From the NCBI GenBank assembly GCA_017467905.1, contig JAFUKD010000007.1, forward strand, positions 62,001 through 126,000: 64,000 nt of DNA, given 5' to 3'. Each line of letters opens with the position of its first letter. Within the stretch, counting starts at the first letter, position 1. This DNA is from Phascolarctobacterium sp. Its GTDB lineage: Bacteria; Bacillota; Negativicutes; Acidaminococcales; Acidaminococcaceae. A program made the translations under genes and the position numbers. The notes beneath the pieces are model-generated. The model was not told where the DNA came from. It made no database searches and worked only from the letters and a program-made list of their open reading frames with translations. This document shows, piece by piece, positions 51,631 through 61,123 of the stretch.

Positions 51631-54012
51631 ATGGAAAAAGAAAAACAGTTCCTACTTTGGTTTGAACAACTGGAAAGAGAAGACGTTGCTATTGTTGGCG
51701 GCAAGTCTTCTTCTTTGGGCGAGATGACCGCTAAGGTTGACGTTCCTGTTCCTTATGGCTTTGCTACCACCGCTTATGCTTACAGATACTTTTTTGAAAA
51801 GAGCGGTTTGGACAATGAAGTACGCGAACTGGTTGGCGAGCTGACCGACGTTGAAAACAGTGCGCTGCTGCGTGACGTTTGCGCGCGTATCCGCCAAGCT
51901 ATCCTTGATAAAGAAATGCCCCAAGATTTGCAAGAGGCTATTGCGGCAGCTTACGAAGAGCTTGGACAAAAAATGAATATTGACCAACCCTATGTTGCAG
52001 TTCGCAGCTCTGCAACTGCAGAGGACTTGCCGGACGCAAGCTTTGCAGGTCAACAAGATACCTATCTGAACGTACAAGGTGCGGAAACTATTATCGCTAA
52101 GGTTAAGGAATGTTATGCTTCCTGCTTTACCGACCGCGCTGTTTACTATCGTGAAAAACAAGGCTTCGACCATTTGGACGTTGCATTGAGTGCAGCAGTA
52201 CAAATGATGGTATTCTCCAAAGCTGCAGGCGTTATGTTCACTGTTAACGTAGCAACCGGCGACGACCAGAATATTTTAATGGAAGCTGCTTGGGGCTTGG
52301 GCGAATATGTTGTTCAAGGCACTGTAACTCCTGACAATTACACTGTTTGCAAAAAAACTCACCAGATTATTGAGAAAAACGTAAATGGTCAAGATGTAAA
52401 ACTGGTTCGTAAGGCTGGCGGCGACTGCGAAGAGCAGATGGTACCCCTTGATGAACAGAACATGCAAAAGCTGACTGATGCACAAATCGTTGAATTGGCT
52501 GGCTATGCTAAAAAGATTGAAGAGCACTATGGCTGCTACATGGATATGGAATGGGGCGTAGATGAACGCGATGGTAAATTGTGGATTCTGCAAGCTCGTC
52601 CTGAAACCGTATGGAGCCGTCGTAATAAAGAAAATGGCGCACCGAAAGAGGAGAAGAAGGCTGTGACTACTGACCGCAAAGTTATCGTAAAAGGCTTGCC
52701 CGCATCTCCGGGTCAAGTTTCCGGCAAAGTACATGTTATTTTGGATCCGTCCCGCATTGACGAATTCAAAGAAGGCGAAATCCTTGTAACAGAAATGACT
52801 GCTCCTGACTGGGTACCGGCAATGAAGAAAGCGAAAGCAATTGTTACTGATAGCGGCGGTATGACCTGCCATGCTTCCATTGTTAGCCGCGAACTGGGTA
52901 TTCCCTGTATCGTAGGTACTAAGAGCCGCGGTGAAGCAGCAACTACTACTATTCCCGATGGTATTGACGTAACCATTGACGCTACTCACGGCGTAGTATA
53001 TGAAGGTATTTTGGAAGAACCTAAAAAAGAGCAAGCTACCCAACAGGCAGCAGTTGTTGCTGAGTACTTCCCGCCCACCGGCACCAAGGTTTATATGAAC
53101 CTGGGCGATCCTGAGCTGGCAGAAAAATATTCTACTTTGCCCTGCGATGGCATTGGTCTTATGCGCGAAGAGTTTATCTGGACTACCTACATCCACGAAC
53201 ATCCGCTGCATTTGATTAAGATTGGTCAACCTGAAAAGGTAGTGGACCAATTGGCAGAAGGTATGCGTCAGGTTTGCCAAGCTATGGCTCCGAGACCTGT
53301 TACCCTGCGCTTCAGCGATTTCAAATCCAGTGAGTATCGTGACCTTAAAGGTGGCGACGAGTTCGAACCCTATGAACCTTCCGCACTCCTTGGCTGGCGT
53401 GGTGCTTCCCGTTACTATGACCCCAAATACATTGACGCTTTCAAATTGGAATGCTTGGCTGTTCGCAAAGTACGCGAAGAGTTTGGCTTGAAGAATTTGA
53501 ACGTAATGATTCCTTTCTGCCGTAACGTGGAAGAATGTGAAAAGGTTGTCAAAATTATGGCTGACTGCGGTTTGGCTCGTGGTAAAGACTTCAAAGTATG
53601 GCTGATGGCAGAAATTCCTGCGAACATTATCCTTGCTGATCAATTCAATAAATATGTTGATGGTTATTCCATTGGCTCCAACGACTTGACTATGCTGGTA
53701 TTGGGCTGCGACCGTGATAACGATACCGTATCCCATATCTATGATGAACGCAATCTTGCTGTTAAGCGTGCAATCCGTCACCTGATTGAGGTTGCTCACA
53801 AGGATGGCAAAACCGTTTCCATCTGTGGTCAAGCACCCAGCGTATATCCTGAATTCTGCGAATTCCTTATTAAGAGCGGTATTGACAGCATCTCCGTCAA
53901 CCCGGACACTGTTAAATTCACCAAGAAGCTTGTTGCTCAAGTTGAACAACGCGTAATGCTTGACGCTCTTACCGGTCGCGGTCGTGCAGAGGTTGAGGAT
54001 TTAACCTGGTAA
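51631..54012 (+). CDS. ppsA: Phosphoenolpyruvate synthase
   Basis: The protein has 793 residues. The N-terminal ATP-grasp domain has VGGKSSSLGEMT, VRSSATAEDLPDASFAGQQD and MDMEWGVDERDGKLWILQAR. The phosphohistidine domain has TDSGGMTCHASIVSRELGIP. The C-terminal TIM barrel has MREEFIW and GSNDLTMLVLGCDRD with the catalytic Cys in SICGQAPS. It makes PEP from pyruvate and ATP. Length and domain order are typical. AAGGAG precedes the ATG. Confidence 0.95.
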   Translation: MEKEKQFLLWFEQLEREDVAIVGGKSSSLGEMTAKVDVPVPYGFATTAYAYRYFFEKSGLDNEVRELVGELTDVENSALLRDVCARIRQAILDKEMPQDLQEAIAAAYEELGQKMNIDQPYVAVRSSATAEDLPDASFAGQQDTYLNVQGAETIIAKVKECYASCFTDRAVYYREKQGFDHLDVALSAAVQMMVFSKAAGVMFTVNVATGDDQNILMEAAWGLGEYVVQGTVTPDNYTVCKKTHQIIEKNVNGQDVKLVRKAGGDCEEQMVPLDEQNMQKLTDAQIVELAGYAKKIEEHYGCYMDMEWGVDERDGKLWILQARPETVWSRRNKENGAPKEEKKAVTTDRKVIVKGLPASPGQVSGKVHVILDPSRIDEFKEGEILVTEMTAPDWVPAMKKAKAIVTDSGGMTCHASIVSRELGIPCIVGTKSRGEAATTTIPDGIDVTIDATHGVVYEGILEEPKKEQATQQAAVVAEYFPPTGTKVYMNLGDPELAEKYSTLPCDGIGLMREEFIWTTYIHEHPLHLIKIGQPEKVVDQLAEGMRQVCQAMAPRPVTLRFSDFKSSEYRDLKGGDEFEPYEPSALLGWRGASRYYDPKYIDAFKLECLAVRKVREEFGLKNLNVMIPFCRNVEECEKVVKIMADCGLARGKDFKVWLMAEIPANIILADQFNKYVDGYSIGSNDLTMLVLGCDRDNDTVSHIYDERNLAVKRAIRHLIEVAHKDGKTVSICGQAPSVYPEFCEFLIKSGIDSISVNPDTVKFTKKLVAQVEQRVMLDALTGRGRAEVEDLTW

Positions 54013-54046
54013 TTTATAAATAGTTTTTCGTCAAGAGCATTAACGG

Positions 54047-54092
54047 CTCCTGTATTGCAGTACCCTTTGCAGTACAGGAGTCTTGTTTTTTA
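54047..54092 (+). terminator. Terminator after ppsA
   Basis: CTCCTGTA...GCAGTA and CAGTACAGGAG form a long stem, then TCTTGTTTTTT. It ends just before the prepilin peptidase ribosome site. Confidence 0.8.
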
Positions 54093-54096
54093 GGAG

Positions 54097-54564
54097 GTGA
54101 AGTTCATTTATTACATTCTATTAGCAATTTTTACAGGCTGCTTGCTCATCCACAGCTACACTGATTACAAGGAGCAGCTGCTTTATGACAAAGTCTCCAC
54201 TGTTTTGATGGTGACAGGTGTAATTTATGCTTATTGCTATGGCGATTTATGGCAGTCAGTTTATGGAGCTATGGCAAGCGTTGGCATTATGTTGGTAATT
54301 TATTGGGTGAGTAGGGGCGGTATGGGCTTGGGCGATGTCAAGCTTGCCTTTACTTTAGGCGTATGGCTGGGCTTGGCGCAAAGTCTTGCCTGTTTGCTGC
54401 TGGCTTTTGTTGCAGGGGGAGTTATTGGCGTAGCTCTTTTGGCGACTGGGCTTAAGAATCGCAGGGATGCCATTCCCTTTGGTCCATACCTTTGTGTAAG
54501 TGGCTGGGTTTGCTTGTTTTACGGTACAGATATCTTGAATTTATATTGGCAGTTATGGCAGTAA
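54097..54564 (+). CDS. Prepilin peptidase (A24 family), catalytic domain only
   Basis: The protein has about 152-155 residues and five to six membrane helices. The catalytic Asp residues lie in IHSYTDYKEQLLYD and GGMGLGDVKLAF (the GxGDxK motif). It lacks the N-terminal Cys-rich methylase domain of PilD. It would cut prepilin leader peptides. AGGAGG (54092-54097) overlaps the GTG at 54097 and lies 8 nt before ATT 54106, so ATT may be the real start, as in rny. It overlaps the PilN-like gene by 10 bp. Confidence 0.88.
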   Translation: MKFIYYILLAIFTGCLLIHSYTDYKEQLLYDKVSTVLMVTGVIYAYCYGDLWQSVYGAMASVGIMLVIYWVSRGGMGLGDVKLAFTLGVWLGLAQSLACLLLAFVAGGVIGVALLATGLKNRRDAIPFGPYLCVSGWVCLFYGTDILNLYWQLWQ

Positions 54565-55463
54565 AAATTTTAGATGAAAAGAGTGTGTTCAAAGTGTATT
54601 CGATGAAAAGTTTTGGGAACAGTTTGTTTAGAATTCCCTCGGAGCAATGTTTAGAAGTAGTATTGCAGGAGGAGCAGGTATTTACCTGTCACTTGGCTTT
54701 GCCTATGATGCCGGCAAGGGAGCTTGCAGAAGCAGTACGTTGGGAGCTACCCTTGCACGTTCCTTTTAATGAAGAAGGCTACCATTATAATTACAGGCTT
54801 GCAGGTAAAAGAGATGGCTTGCAGCAGGTAGAAGTATTTGTTGTAAGTAAAGAGCTTGTTGCTCAATACGATGAGCTGGCAAAAAGCAGGAGCTTGGTTC
54901 TTACGGCGCTAAGGGTTCAAATAGGTAAGGATAACTTGAATTTGCTTATGGATGCTAAAAAACGCATGCGCCCTTCTGCGACGAAGCTTTATAATTTAGG
55001 AACAGCGCTTGCCCTTGGCTTGGGAGTACTGCTTCTTGCAGGAAGCTACTGCTATCGCGAACAACAGCTTGGCAAGCTAAGCGAGGCAGAAGTACGGCTT
55101 CGCGGTTTACAAATTTGGCAGCAACGCTTCGAGGATGGGGAAGCAAGGCAGAAAAAGCTTGACCAGCTGACAACGACGTTGCGTAATTTGGAAGGAGAAG
55201 GCCTTGTGTGGAGCGAGGTGCTTGCCGCTTTAGGTAGCAGTATGCCCAAGGATTGCTGGCTGGCAAGTGTTAAACAAAAGGAAGCAAGCCGAATGCTGGA
55301 AGTGCATGGCAAGGCAAAGGGCGTTCCCCAGGTAAAACAACTGCTACAAAATTTGGAAGCCAGTACTGTTTTTAAACGGGTTACCCTAACAGAAACAGGT
55401 GAGGGCAAAAATGGTTTGTTAAGCTATAAGTTATTATTGGAAGGAAAGGGGGCAGGCAAATGA
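54555..55463 (+). CDS. PilN-like type IV pilus assembly protein with PilM/GspL-like N-terminus
   Basis: The protein has 302 residues from ATG 54555. The first 120 residues hold LAEAVRWELPLHVPFNEEGY, the pattern of the PilM/GspL cytoplasmic domain. One transmembrane helix (146-167, LGTALALGLGVLLLAGSYCY) and a PilN-like periplasmic part (coiled coil then VWSEVLAALGSSMPKDCWLA) follow. It would link cytoplasm and periplasm in the pilus platform. It seems to fuse roles usually split between two proteins. Confidence 0.7.
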   Translation: MAVKILDEKSVFKVYSMKSFGNSLFRIPSEQCLEVVLQEEQVFTCHLALPMMPARELAEAVRWELPLHVPFNEEGYHYNYRLAGKRDGLQQVEVFVVSKELVAQYDELAKSRSLVLTALRVQIGKDNLNLLMDAKKRMRPSATKLYNLGTALALGLGVLLLAGSYCYREQQLGKLSEAEVRLRGLQIWQQRFEDGEARQKKLDQLTTTLRNLEGEGLVWSEVLAALGSSMPKDCWLASVKQKEASRMLEVHGKAKGVPQVKQLLQNLEASTVFKRVTLTETGEGKNGLLSYKLLLEGKGAGK

Positions 55464-56011
55464 AAAAATTAGGAGCTTTACAAAAATTAAAAGGCATGAG
55501 TGTGGAACAGCGTAGCCTAATTGCTTTTGGCAGTGCCTTGGTTTTATTGCTGACGTTGATGTTTTTCGCCTTTGTCCCTTTTATAGAAGAAGCCTTGCTC
55601 GCTAAGGCGAAGGCAGGGCGGTTAGAGGAAAGGCTTGTGGCTTATCAGGAGCTTTCCGAAAAGAAGAACTACCCACAATTAGTGGAGGAACAAAAAATAA
55701 AACTTGTCCACTTGGAAAAGCGCTTGCCTAAAAAATTACAGCAGGCAAGCATTATGGAAGAGCTGCACACTGCGGCGGATAGCTGTGGAGTAAAAATTAC
55801 AGTCTTAAAGGCAGTGAAGCAGGGTAGTTCTTCCAAGCAGAGTATTGCCTTACAAATGGAATGTAAGGGAAATTATATGGAGGTTCTAAAATTTTTACGG
55901 CGGGTTGAAAAAGAGGGCAGCTTCAAAATTTTGCAGGAGTTCGTTGCGAAAGGAGACGAGCGTAACGGAAGCTTAGAGCTTGCAACCGTAGTTTCTGCTT
56001 ATAAAAGTTAA
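55460..56011 (+). CDS. PilO-like type IV pilus assembly protein
   Basis: The protein has 183 residues. One N-terminal membrane helix (LIAFGSALVLLLTLMFFAFV) is followed by a coiled coil and a ferredoxin-like domain (SIMEELHTAADSCGVKITVL). It pairs with PilN. It overlaps the upstream gene by 4 bp. No pilB, pilC, pilT or prepilin genes are in this cluster, so the rest of the machine is elsewhere. Confidence 0.75.
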   Translation: MKKLGALQKLKGMSVEQRSLIAFGSALVLLLTLMFFAFVPFIEEALLAKAKAGRLEERLVAYQELSEKKNYPQLVEEQKIKLVHLEKRLPKKLQQASIMEELHTAADSCGVKITVLKAVKQGSSSKQSIALQMECKGNYMEVLKFLRRVEKEGSFKILQEFVAKGDERNGSLELATVVSAYKS

Positions 56012-56066
56012 ATAATAGGGGCGATTATGTCTTTTTTATGTTTTTTGTGTCAAAACTTTGTCTCTA

Positions 56067-56075
56067 TGCTATAAT
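56067..56075 (+). promoter_or_regulatory. Extended -10 before the RND adaptor gene
   Basis: TGC-TATAAT (56067-56075). A weak -35 (GTGTCA) lies 17 bp upstream. Confidence 0.55.
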
Positions 56076-56109
56076 TATCCCATGATTATTTAAAATTGGG
56101 GGAAGTGTC

Positions 56110-57228
56110 ATGAATTTTCAAGACCGTCGTGTAAAAATTTTAGTAGGGCTGTGCGTACTGCTCGTCGTAGTTGTCGCCTACCGTATTTTTGATAACATCC
56201 AAAAAAATAAGGAGCGCGCTGCCAGAATAAACAAAGGCAGGGAAGTTGCCGTAGAAGTGAGCGTGCCCAAGCGTGTTACTATTATGCCTGAACTTATTTT
56301 TTCCGGTAGTCTTGATCCGGAATGGCAGGCAGAGGTTGCTCCCAAGGTTGATGGACGTGTAGAAAAGGTCTTCGTCAAAGAAGGCGATAAGGTAACCAAG
56401 GGACAAGTGCTTGCAGTTTTAGAGCAAGAGGATACTGATGCAGAGGTCTTGAAGGCCCGCGGCGAATATATCGAAGCTAAAACCAATCTGCGTAAGGCTG
56501 CCCGTGATTTAGAGCGTTATGAAAAACTTTTCCAAGCTGGTGCTGTTTCTGAGCAGACTGTTGATGATTACCGCTTCGCTCACGAAAATGCAGAGGCACA
56601 GTTGGATGCAGCTCTCGGTAATTTGCGTGGCAAGGAATCATCCTTGAGCGGAACTAATATTATTGCGCCTGCTGATGGCATCATTGCTAAGCGTTACTTC
56701 CAGGAAGGCTACTACGCTAAAGCTGGTACTGCGCTTTTTGCCATTGCTGATATCAGCACCTTAAAAACTGTTGTTAATATTCCCGAAGGTCAGATAGCAG
56801 GTGTGGCTGTTGGTAACGAAGCATACATTACTTTGCCTGCCTTTGAAAACCGTAAAATTGTAGGCAAGATTACCAGCATTGCTCCCGTAGCAGATTTGCC
56901 TGCTCATACCTTCTCCACTGAAATTAGTGTAGAGAACCCGGAAAACCTGCGCGCCGGTGTTTTTGCTACCGTAACCTTGGCAGCAGAGCCGCGTGAGAAC
57001 GTACTGACTATTCCTATGCACGCTATCGTTATGCGTGACGACCAAAAGACTGTGTATGTTGTTGACGCAGAAAACAAGGTTAGCCGTCGAGTTTTGGCGA
57101 TTGGCTATTCCAACGAACAATATGCAGAGATTGTCAGTGGCTTGCAGGACGGCGAGGTTATCGTAGTGAGAGGTCAAAATAAGCTGCGTGAAGGCAGTCA
57201 AATTAAATTAGATAAGGCAGGGAAGTAA
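56110..57228 (+). CDS. RND efflux periplasmic adaptor (HlyD/AcrA family)
   Basis: The protein has 372 residues. An N-terminal membrane anchor (VGLCVLLVVVVAYRIF) is followed by a lipoyl half (VDGRVEKVFVKEGDKVTKGQ), an alpha-hairpin (about 115-175), the second lipoyl half (NIIAPADGIIAKRYFQEGYY) and a beta-barrel. It bridges the RND pump and an outer-membrane channel. It lies 2 bp before the pump gene. No TolC-like gene is nearby. Confidence 0.93.
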   Translation: MNFQDRRVKILVGLCVLLVVVVAYRIFDNIQKNKERAARINKGREVAVEVSVPKRVTIMPELIFSGSLDPEWQAEVAPKVDGRVEKVFVKEGDKVTKGQVLAVLEQEDTDAEVLKARGEYIEAKTNLRKAARDLERYEKLFQAGAVSEQTVDDYRFAHENAEAQLDAALGNLRGKESSLSGTNIIAPADGIIAKRYFQEGYYAKAGTALFAIADISTLKTVVNIPEGQIAGVAVGNEAYITLPAFENRKIVGKITSIAPVADLPAHTFSTEISVENPENLRAGVFATVTLAAEPRENVLTIPMHAIVMRDDQKTVYVVDAENKVSRRVLAIGYSNEQYAEIVSGLQDGEVIVVRGQNKLREGSQIKLDKAGK

Positions 57229-57230
57229 AT

Positions 57231-60200
57231 ATGATTGGTACATTCATACGTAGACCCGTATTTACTACCATGTTTGTTTTGATGCTGGTAGTATTCGGCA
57301 TCCGCTGCTATCCTAATATTGGCGTAGACTTAACGCCTGACGTTGACATGCCCTTGGTAAGCGTGCGTGTTACTTATGATGGTGCTTCCCCGCAGGAAAT
57401 GGAAACACTTATCACCAAGCCTATCGAAAACAGTGTCAGCCAGGTTGCTGGTATTAAAACTCTTTCTTCCACTGTTCTCGAAGGCTACAGCGAAACCGTA
57501 CTGGAATTTGACTTTGGTGTTGACCCCCAGGATATGTCATCCGAAGTTCGTGAAAAGGTTGCCCGCGTGCGTCGCCGCTTGCCTGATGATATAGACGAGC
57601 CTGTAGTACAAGCGGTAGACCTGGCATCACGTCCGATTTTGATGTATACCTTCTCATCTGAATCCCGTAGCCGTAGCGAAATTCGTCGCTTTGTGGAAGA
57701 TAACCTGGTTGACGAGCTGTGTATGGTTGAAGGCGTTTCCGAGGTAAATGCTTACGGCGCAAGTACCCGTGCCATTCGTTTGGTTGCCAAGCCGGAAAAA
57801 TTAGCGGAATATAACATCGCCTTCCAAACTGTTTTCGACAAGATTAATGACGGCAACTACAATACTCCCGGTGGTAAGGTAAAGAACAAGGACATGGAAA
57901 TTACCGTCCGTACCATTGGTAAGTATGAAAGCGTTGACGACGTTAAGAAAATAGTTGTTGCCAATAACGACGGTAAACCTGTTTACATAACTGATGTTGT
58001 TGATGTTATTGACGATTGGGCTGACGAAGATACCTTTGGTAGTGCCAATGGCAAACCTTCTGTACTGGTTTTCGTGCGTAAACAATCTAAGACTAACACC
58101 GTTGACGTTATTGATGGTGTTAAGGCGAAGATTGCAGAGATGCAGGAGCGTTCCATTCCTCCCGATATTGAAATTAGCATCGTGCGTGACCAATCCACCT
58201 TTATTCGTGAAAACATTGCTGACGTATGGAATGCGATTATTTTTGGCGGCTTCTTGGCACTGCTCATAACTTATCTGTTCTTGCGAGATTTTAGAGCGAC
58301 TATGTTAGGCAGCTTGTGTATTCCTACTTCCATTGTCGCAACTTTCTTTATGATGAAGGTTTTAGATTTTACCTTCAATAATATGTCCTTGATGGCGCTG
58401 TCCCTCGCCGTTGGTATTTTGATAGACGACGCTATCGTTCTTATTGAAAACGTATTCCGTCATATGGAAATGGGTAAGTCTCCCATTGTTGCGGCGCAGC
58501 ACGCTACAGAAGAATTAAGCCTTGCGATTTTGGCAACGTCCCTATCCTTGCTGGCGGTGTTCGTACCCGTTGGTAACATGGGCGAGGTAATCGGTCAGTA
58601 CTTTAAACAATTTGGTTTGACCGTTGCTTTCGCAATTTCCTTCTCAACCTTGACTGCATACACCTTAACTCCTATGGTGTGCGCCTATTGGTTGAAGCCT
58701 ACTGACGAAGAGCAGGCGCGTAAGGAACGCAATCCCTATTTGCAGAAGTTCTTGGATAAATTTGAAGCAGGCTTCCAATTTGTCCGTAAGCTTTATGACG
58801 AGCTGATGGTTGTGGTAATCAGGAATCCTAAGAAGGTATTGGTTGGTGCTTTCTTATCCCTGTTCCTGAATTTTGGCTTGCTGCCCTTCGTAGGCATGGA
58901 GTACCAGCCTACCTATGACTCCGGCGAATTTACCATTAACTTTAAAGCTCCCATTGGTACCGGTTTGGACAAGACTGTAGAGCTTGCTAAACCCATCCAA
59001 GAAGAAATCTTGGGTTACCCGGAAGTTAAGGTTGTTGCCTTGAACATTGGTGCTTCCCGTAACCCGGTAAACCAAGGCTCCTTTGAAATTCGCCTGCATC
59101 CTTCCAGCGAGCGTGAACGTTCCATGCAGGAAATCATGGACGAATTACGTGCCTTTGTCCGTGGTGTGGAAGGCTTGAATGCCAACGTAGTATCCAACCA
59201 AGGTGGCGGTCGTGGTGATAGCCGTCCGGTACAAGTTGGTTTGCGTGGTAATGATATTAAACAATTGAAAGTTTATGCTTTGGAATTGGCAGAAAGAATC
59301 CGTCAAGTTCCCGGTGCTTCCGACGTAGATATTTCTGACTCTGATGACCAGCCGGAAATCGTAATCAGGCTTGACCAAGCCCGTGCCAGCTCCTTAGGTT
59401 TGGATTCCACCTCTGTTGGTGAAGTTGTAGAGATGGCGTTCATGGGCAAGGATACCGGTAACAGCTATACCATCGGTGATAATGACTACGACATTATTTT
59501 GCAAATGCCTCATGAATGGCGTACCAATATTAACGACGTTAAGAACCTGCGCATCTCTAACGAAGATGGTCAGTTCATCCGCTTAGGTGACGTTGCTGAA
59601 GTAGAATTGAGCAGTGGTCCTACTCGTATTGAACGCGAGGATAAGCGTCGTCAAATCGTAGTATATGCCAACACCGTAGGCACATCCCCCGGTGATTTGA
59701 TTACTGTAATTCAAGACAAGCTCATTCCTGATATGAACATGGAACAAGGCTATACTTACAAGATGGTAGGCCAGGCTGATACCATGGCGCGTACCTTTAG
59801 AGAAATTCGTAACGCAATCCTCTTGGCTATCGTCGTAGTTTACATGGTAATGGCAGCTCAGTTTGAAAGCTTCGTACAGCCTCTCGTAATTATGACATCC
59901 CTGCCCTTTGCGATTATCGGTGCTGTATTGGGCTTGCTGGTTGCAGGTCAAACTGCCAATATGATGAGTATGATTGGCTTGATTATGCTCTTAGGCTTGG
60001 TAACCAAGAACGCAATTCTTTTGATTGACTATGCAAACCAGGCACGCGAACAGGGAGCACCCTTGCGTAAGGCTGTTCTTGATGCCTGCTCTCTGCGTCT
60101 GCGTCCTATTCTGATGACAACCATCTCCACCATTTTCGCAATGCTTCCCATTGCTTTTGGTATTGGTGAAGGTGCGGAGCTGCGTCAATCCATGGGTGTT

Positions 60201-60314
60201 GTTCTTGTAGGTGGCTTGTTTACCTCTACAATTTTAACCTTGCTGGTTGTTCCCAATGTATACATCCTGTTTGAAGACTGGAAAGAAAAACATAATGCAG
60301 GAAAAACGGCATAA
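57231..60314 (+). CDS. RND efflux transporter permease (AcrB/HAE1 type)
   Basis: The 1027-residue protein begins with FIRRPVFTTMFVLMLVVFGI. It has two halves of six membrane helices with porter domains, LAVGILIDDAIVLIENVFRH with the paired Asp in helix 4, and LIMLLGLVTKNAILLIDYAN in helix 10. It exports drugs or other amphiphiles using the proton gradient. Substrate unknown. The cell must have an outer membrane for it to work as a tripartite pump. Confidence 0.95.
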   Translation: MIGTFIRRPVFTTMFVLMLVVFGIRCYPNIGVDLTPDVDMPLVSVRVTYDGASPQEMETLITKPIENSVSQVAGIKTLSSTVLEGYSETVLEFDFGVDPQDMSSEVREKVARVRRRLPDDIDEPVVQAVDLASRPILMYTFSSESRSRSEIRRFVEDNLVDELCMVEGVSEVNAYGASTRAIRLVAKPEKLAEYNIAFQTVFDKINDGNYNTPGGKVKNKDMEITVRTIGKYESVDDVKKIVVANNDGKPVYITDVVDVIDDWADEDTFGSANGKPSVLVFVRKQSKTNTVDVIDGVKAKIAEMQERSIPPDIEISIVRDQSTFIRENIADVWNAIIFGGFLALLITYLFLRDFRATMLGSLCIPTSIVATFFMMKVLDFTFNNMSLMALSLAVGILIDDAIVLIENVFRHMEMGKSPIVAAQHATEELSLAILATSLSLLAVFVPVGNMGEVIGQYFKQFGLTVAFAISFSTLTAYTLTPMVCAYWLKPTDEEQARKERNPYLQKFLDKFEAGFQFVRKLYDELMVVVIRNPKKVLVGAFLSLFLNFGLLPFVGMEYQPTYDSGEFTINFKAPIGTGLDKTVELAKPIQEEILGYPEVKVVALNIGASRNPVNQGSFEIRLHPSSERERSMQEIMDELRAFVRGVEGLNANVVSNQGGGRGDSRPVQVGLRGNDIKQLKVYALELAERIRQVPGASDVDISDSDDQPEIVIRLDQARASSLGLDSTSVGEVVEMAFMGKDTGNSYTIGDNDYDIILQMPHEWRTNINDVKNLRISNEDGQFIRLGDVAEVELSSGPTRIEREDKRRQIVVYANTVGTSPGDLITVIQDKLIPDMNMEQGYTYKMVGQADTMARTFREIRNAILLAIVVVYMVMAAQFESFVQPLVIMTSLPFAIIGAVLGLLVAGQTANMMSMIGLIMLLGLVTKNAILLIDYANQAREQGAPLRKAVLDACSLRLRPILMTTISTIFAMLPIAFGIGEGAELRQSMGVVLVGGLFTSTILTLLVVPNVYILFEDWKEKHNAGKTA

Positions 60315-60360
60315 GAAAGCGAATACTTAATCTAATGCTTTAGAGCGGAGGATTGGGCTC

Positions 60361-61119
60361 GTGACTTTACAGGACGATAAGATTTTAGAAATTATAAATA
60401 TGTATAAAAACCAAGAGCTGCCCCCTGAGGCAGCTCTTGCACAAATTAAAGGTTTGCAGTACACCGATTTGGGTTTTGCCAAACTGGATAACAATAGGGC
60501 AGACCGCCAAGGGTTCCCCGAAGTAATTTACTGCGCGGGTAAAACACCGGAGCAGTGCGGGGAAATTATGTATGCTCTTAGTCTGAACAATGATAATGTT
60601 CTTGCTACCAGAGCAGATGAAAATGTATATGAAGCCATCAGGGCTAAGGTTCCGGACGTGCGCTACCACAAGGAGGCGCGCGTTGTTGTGCTTGAAAGGA
60701 AGCCCTTGCCCAAGGACGAAGCGCGTGTGATTACCATTGTAACTGCGGGAACAAGCGATATCCCCGTGGCAGCAGAGGCGGCGATAACAGCGGAGCTGAT
60801 GGGCAACAAGGTCAATTGCATTTATGATGTTGGCGTTGCCGGTATCCATCGCTTGCTGGATAAATTAGAAGTAATACGTGCAGCCAACGTGCTTATCGTG
60901 GTTGCGGGTATGGAGGGCGCTCTTGCCAGTGTTATTGGTGGCTTGGTGAACAAGCCCGTTGTGGCAGTACCTACCAGCGTAGGGTATGGTGCAAATTTTG
61001 GCGGCCTTTCTGCGCTGTTGGGAATGCTTAATAGCTGCAGTGCGGGCGTTGCTGTTGTGAATATTGATAATGGTTTTGGTGCGGGGCGTTTGGCAAGCAT
61101 CATTAACCATATGAGGTAA
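60361..61119 (+). CDS. larB: Nickel-pincer cofactor biosynthesis protein LarB
   Basis: This 252-residue protein is PurE-like in its second half: VITIVTAGTSDIPVAAEAAI, DVGVAGIHRLL, VVAGMEGALASVIGGL and VPTSVGYGANFGGLSALLGM. LarB carboxylates and hydrolyses nicotinic acid adenine dinucleotide in the first step. GTG start with GGAGG 9 nt upstream. It lies 4 bp before larC. larE and larA are not in the window. Confidence 0.93.
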   Translation: MTLQDDKILEIINMYKNQELPPEAALAQIKGLQYTDLGFAKLDNNRADRQGFPEVIYCAGKTPEQCGEIMYALSLNNDNVLATRADENVYEAIRAKVPDVRYHKEARVVVLERKPLPKDEARVITIVTAGTSDIPVAAEAAITAELMGNKVNCIYDVGVAGIHRLLDKLEVIRAANVLIVVAGMEGALASVIGGLVNKPVVAVPTSVGYGANFGGLSALLGMLNSCSAGVAVVNIDNGFGAGRLASIINHMR

Positions 61120-61123
61120 GAAT

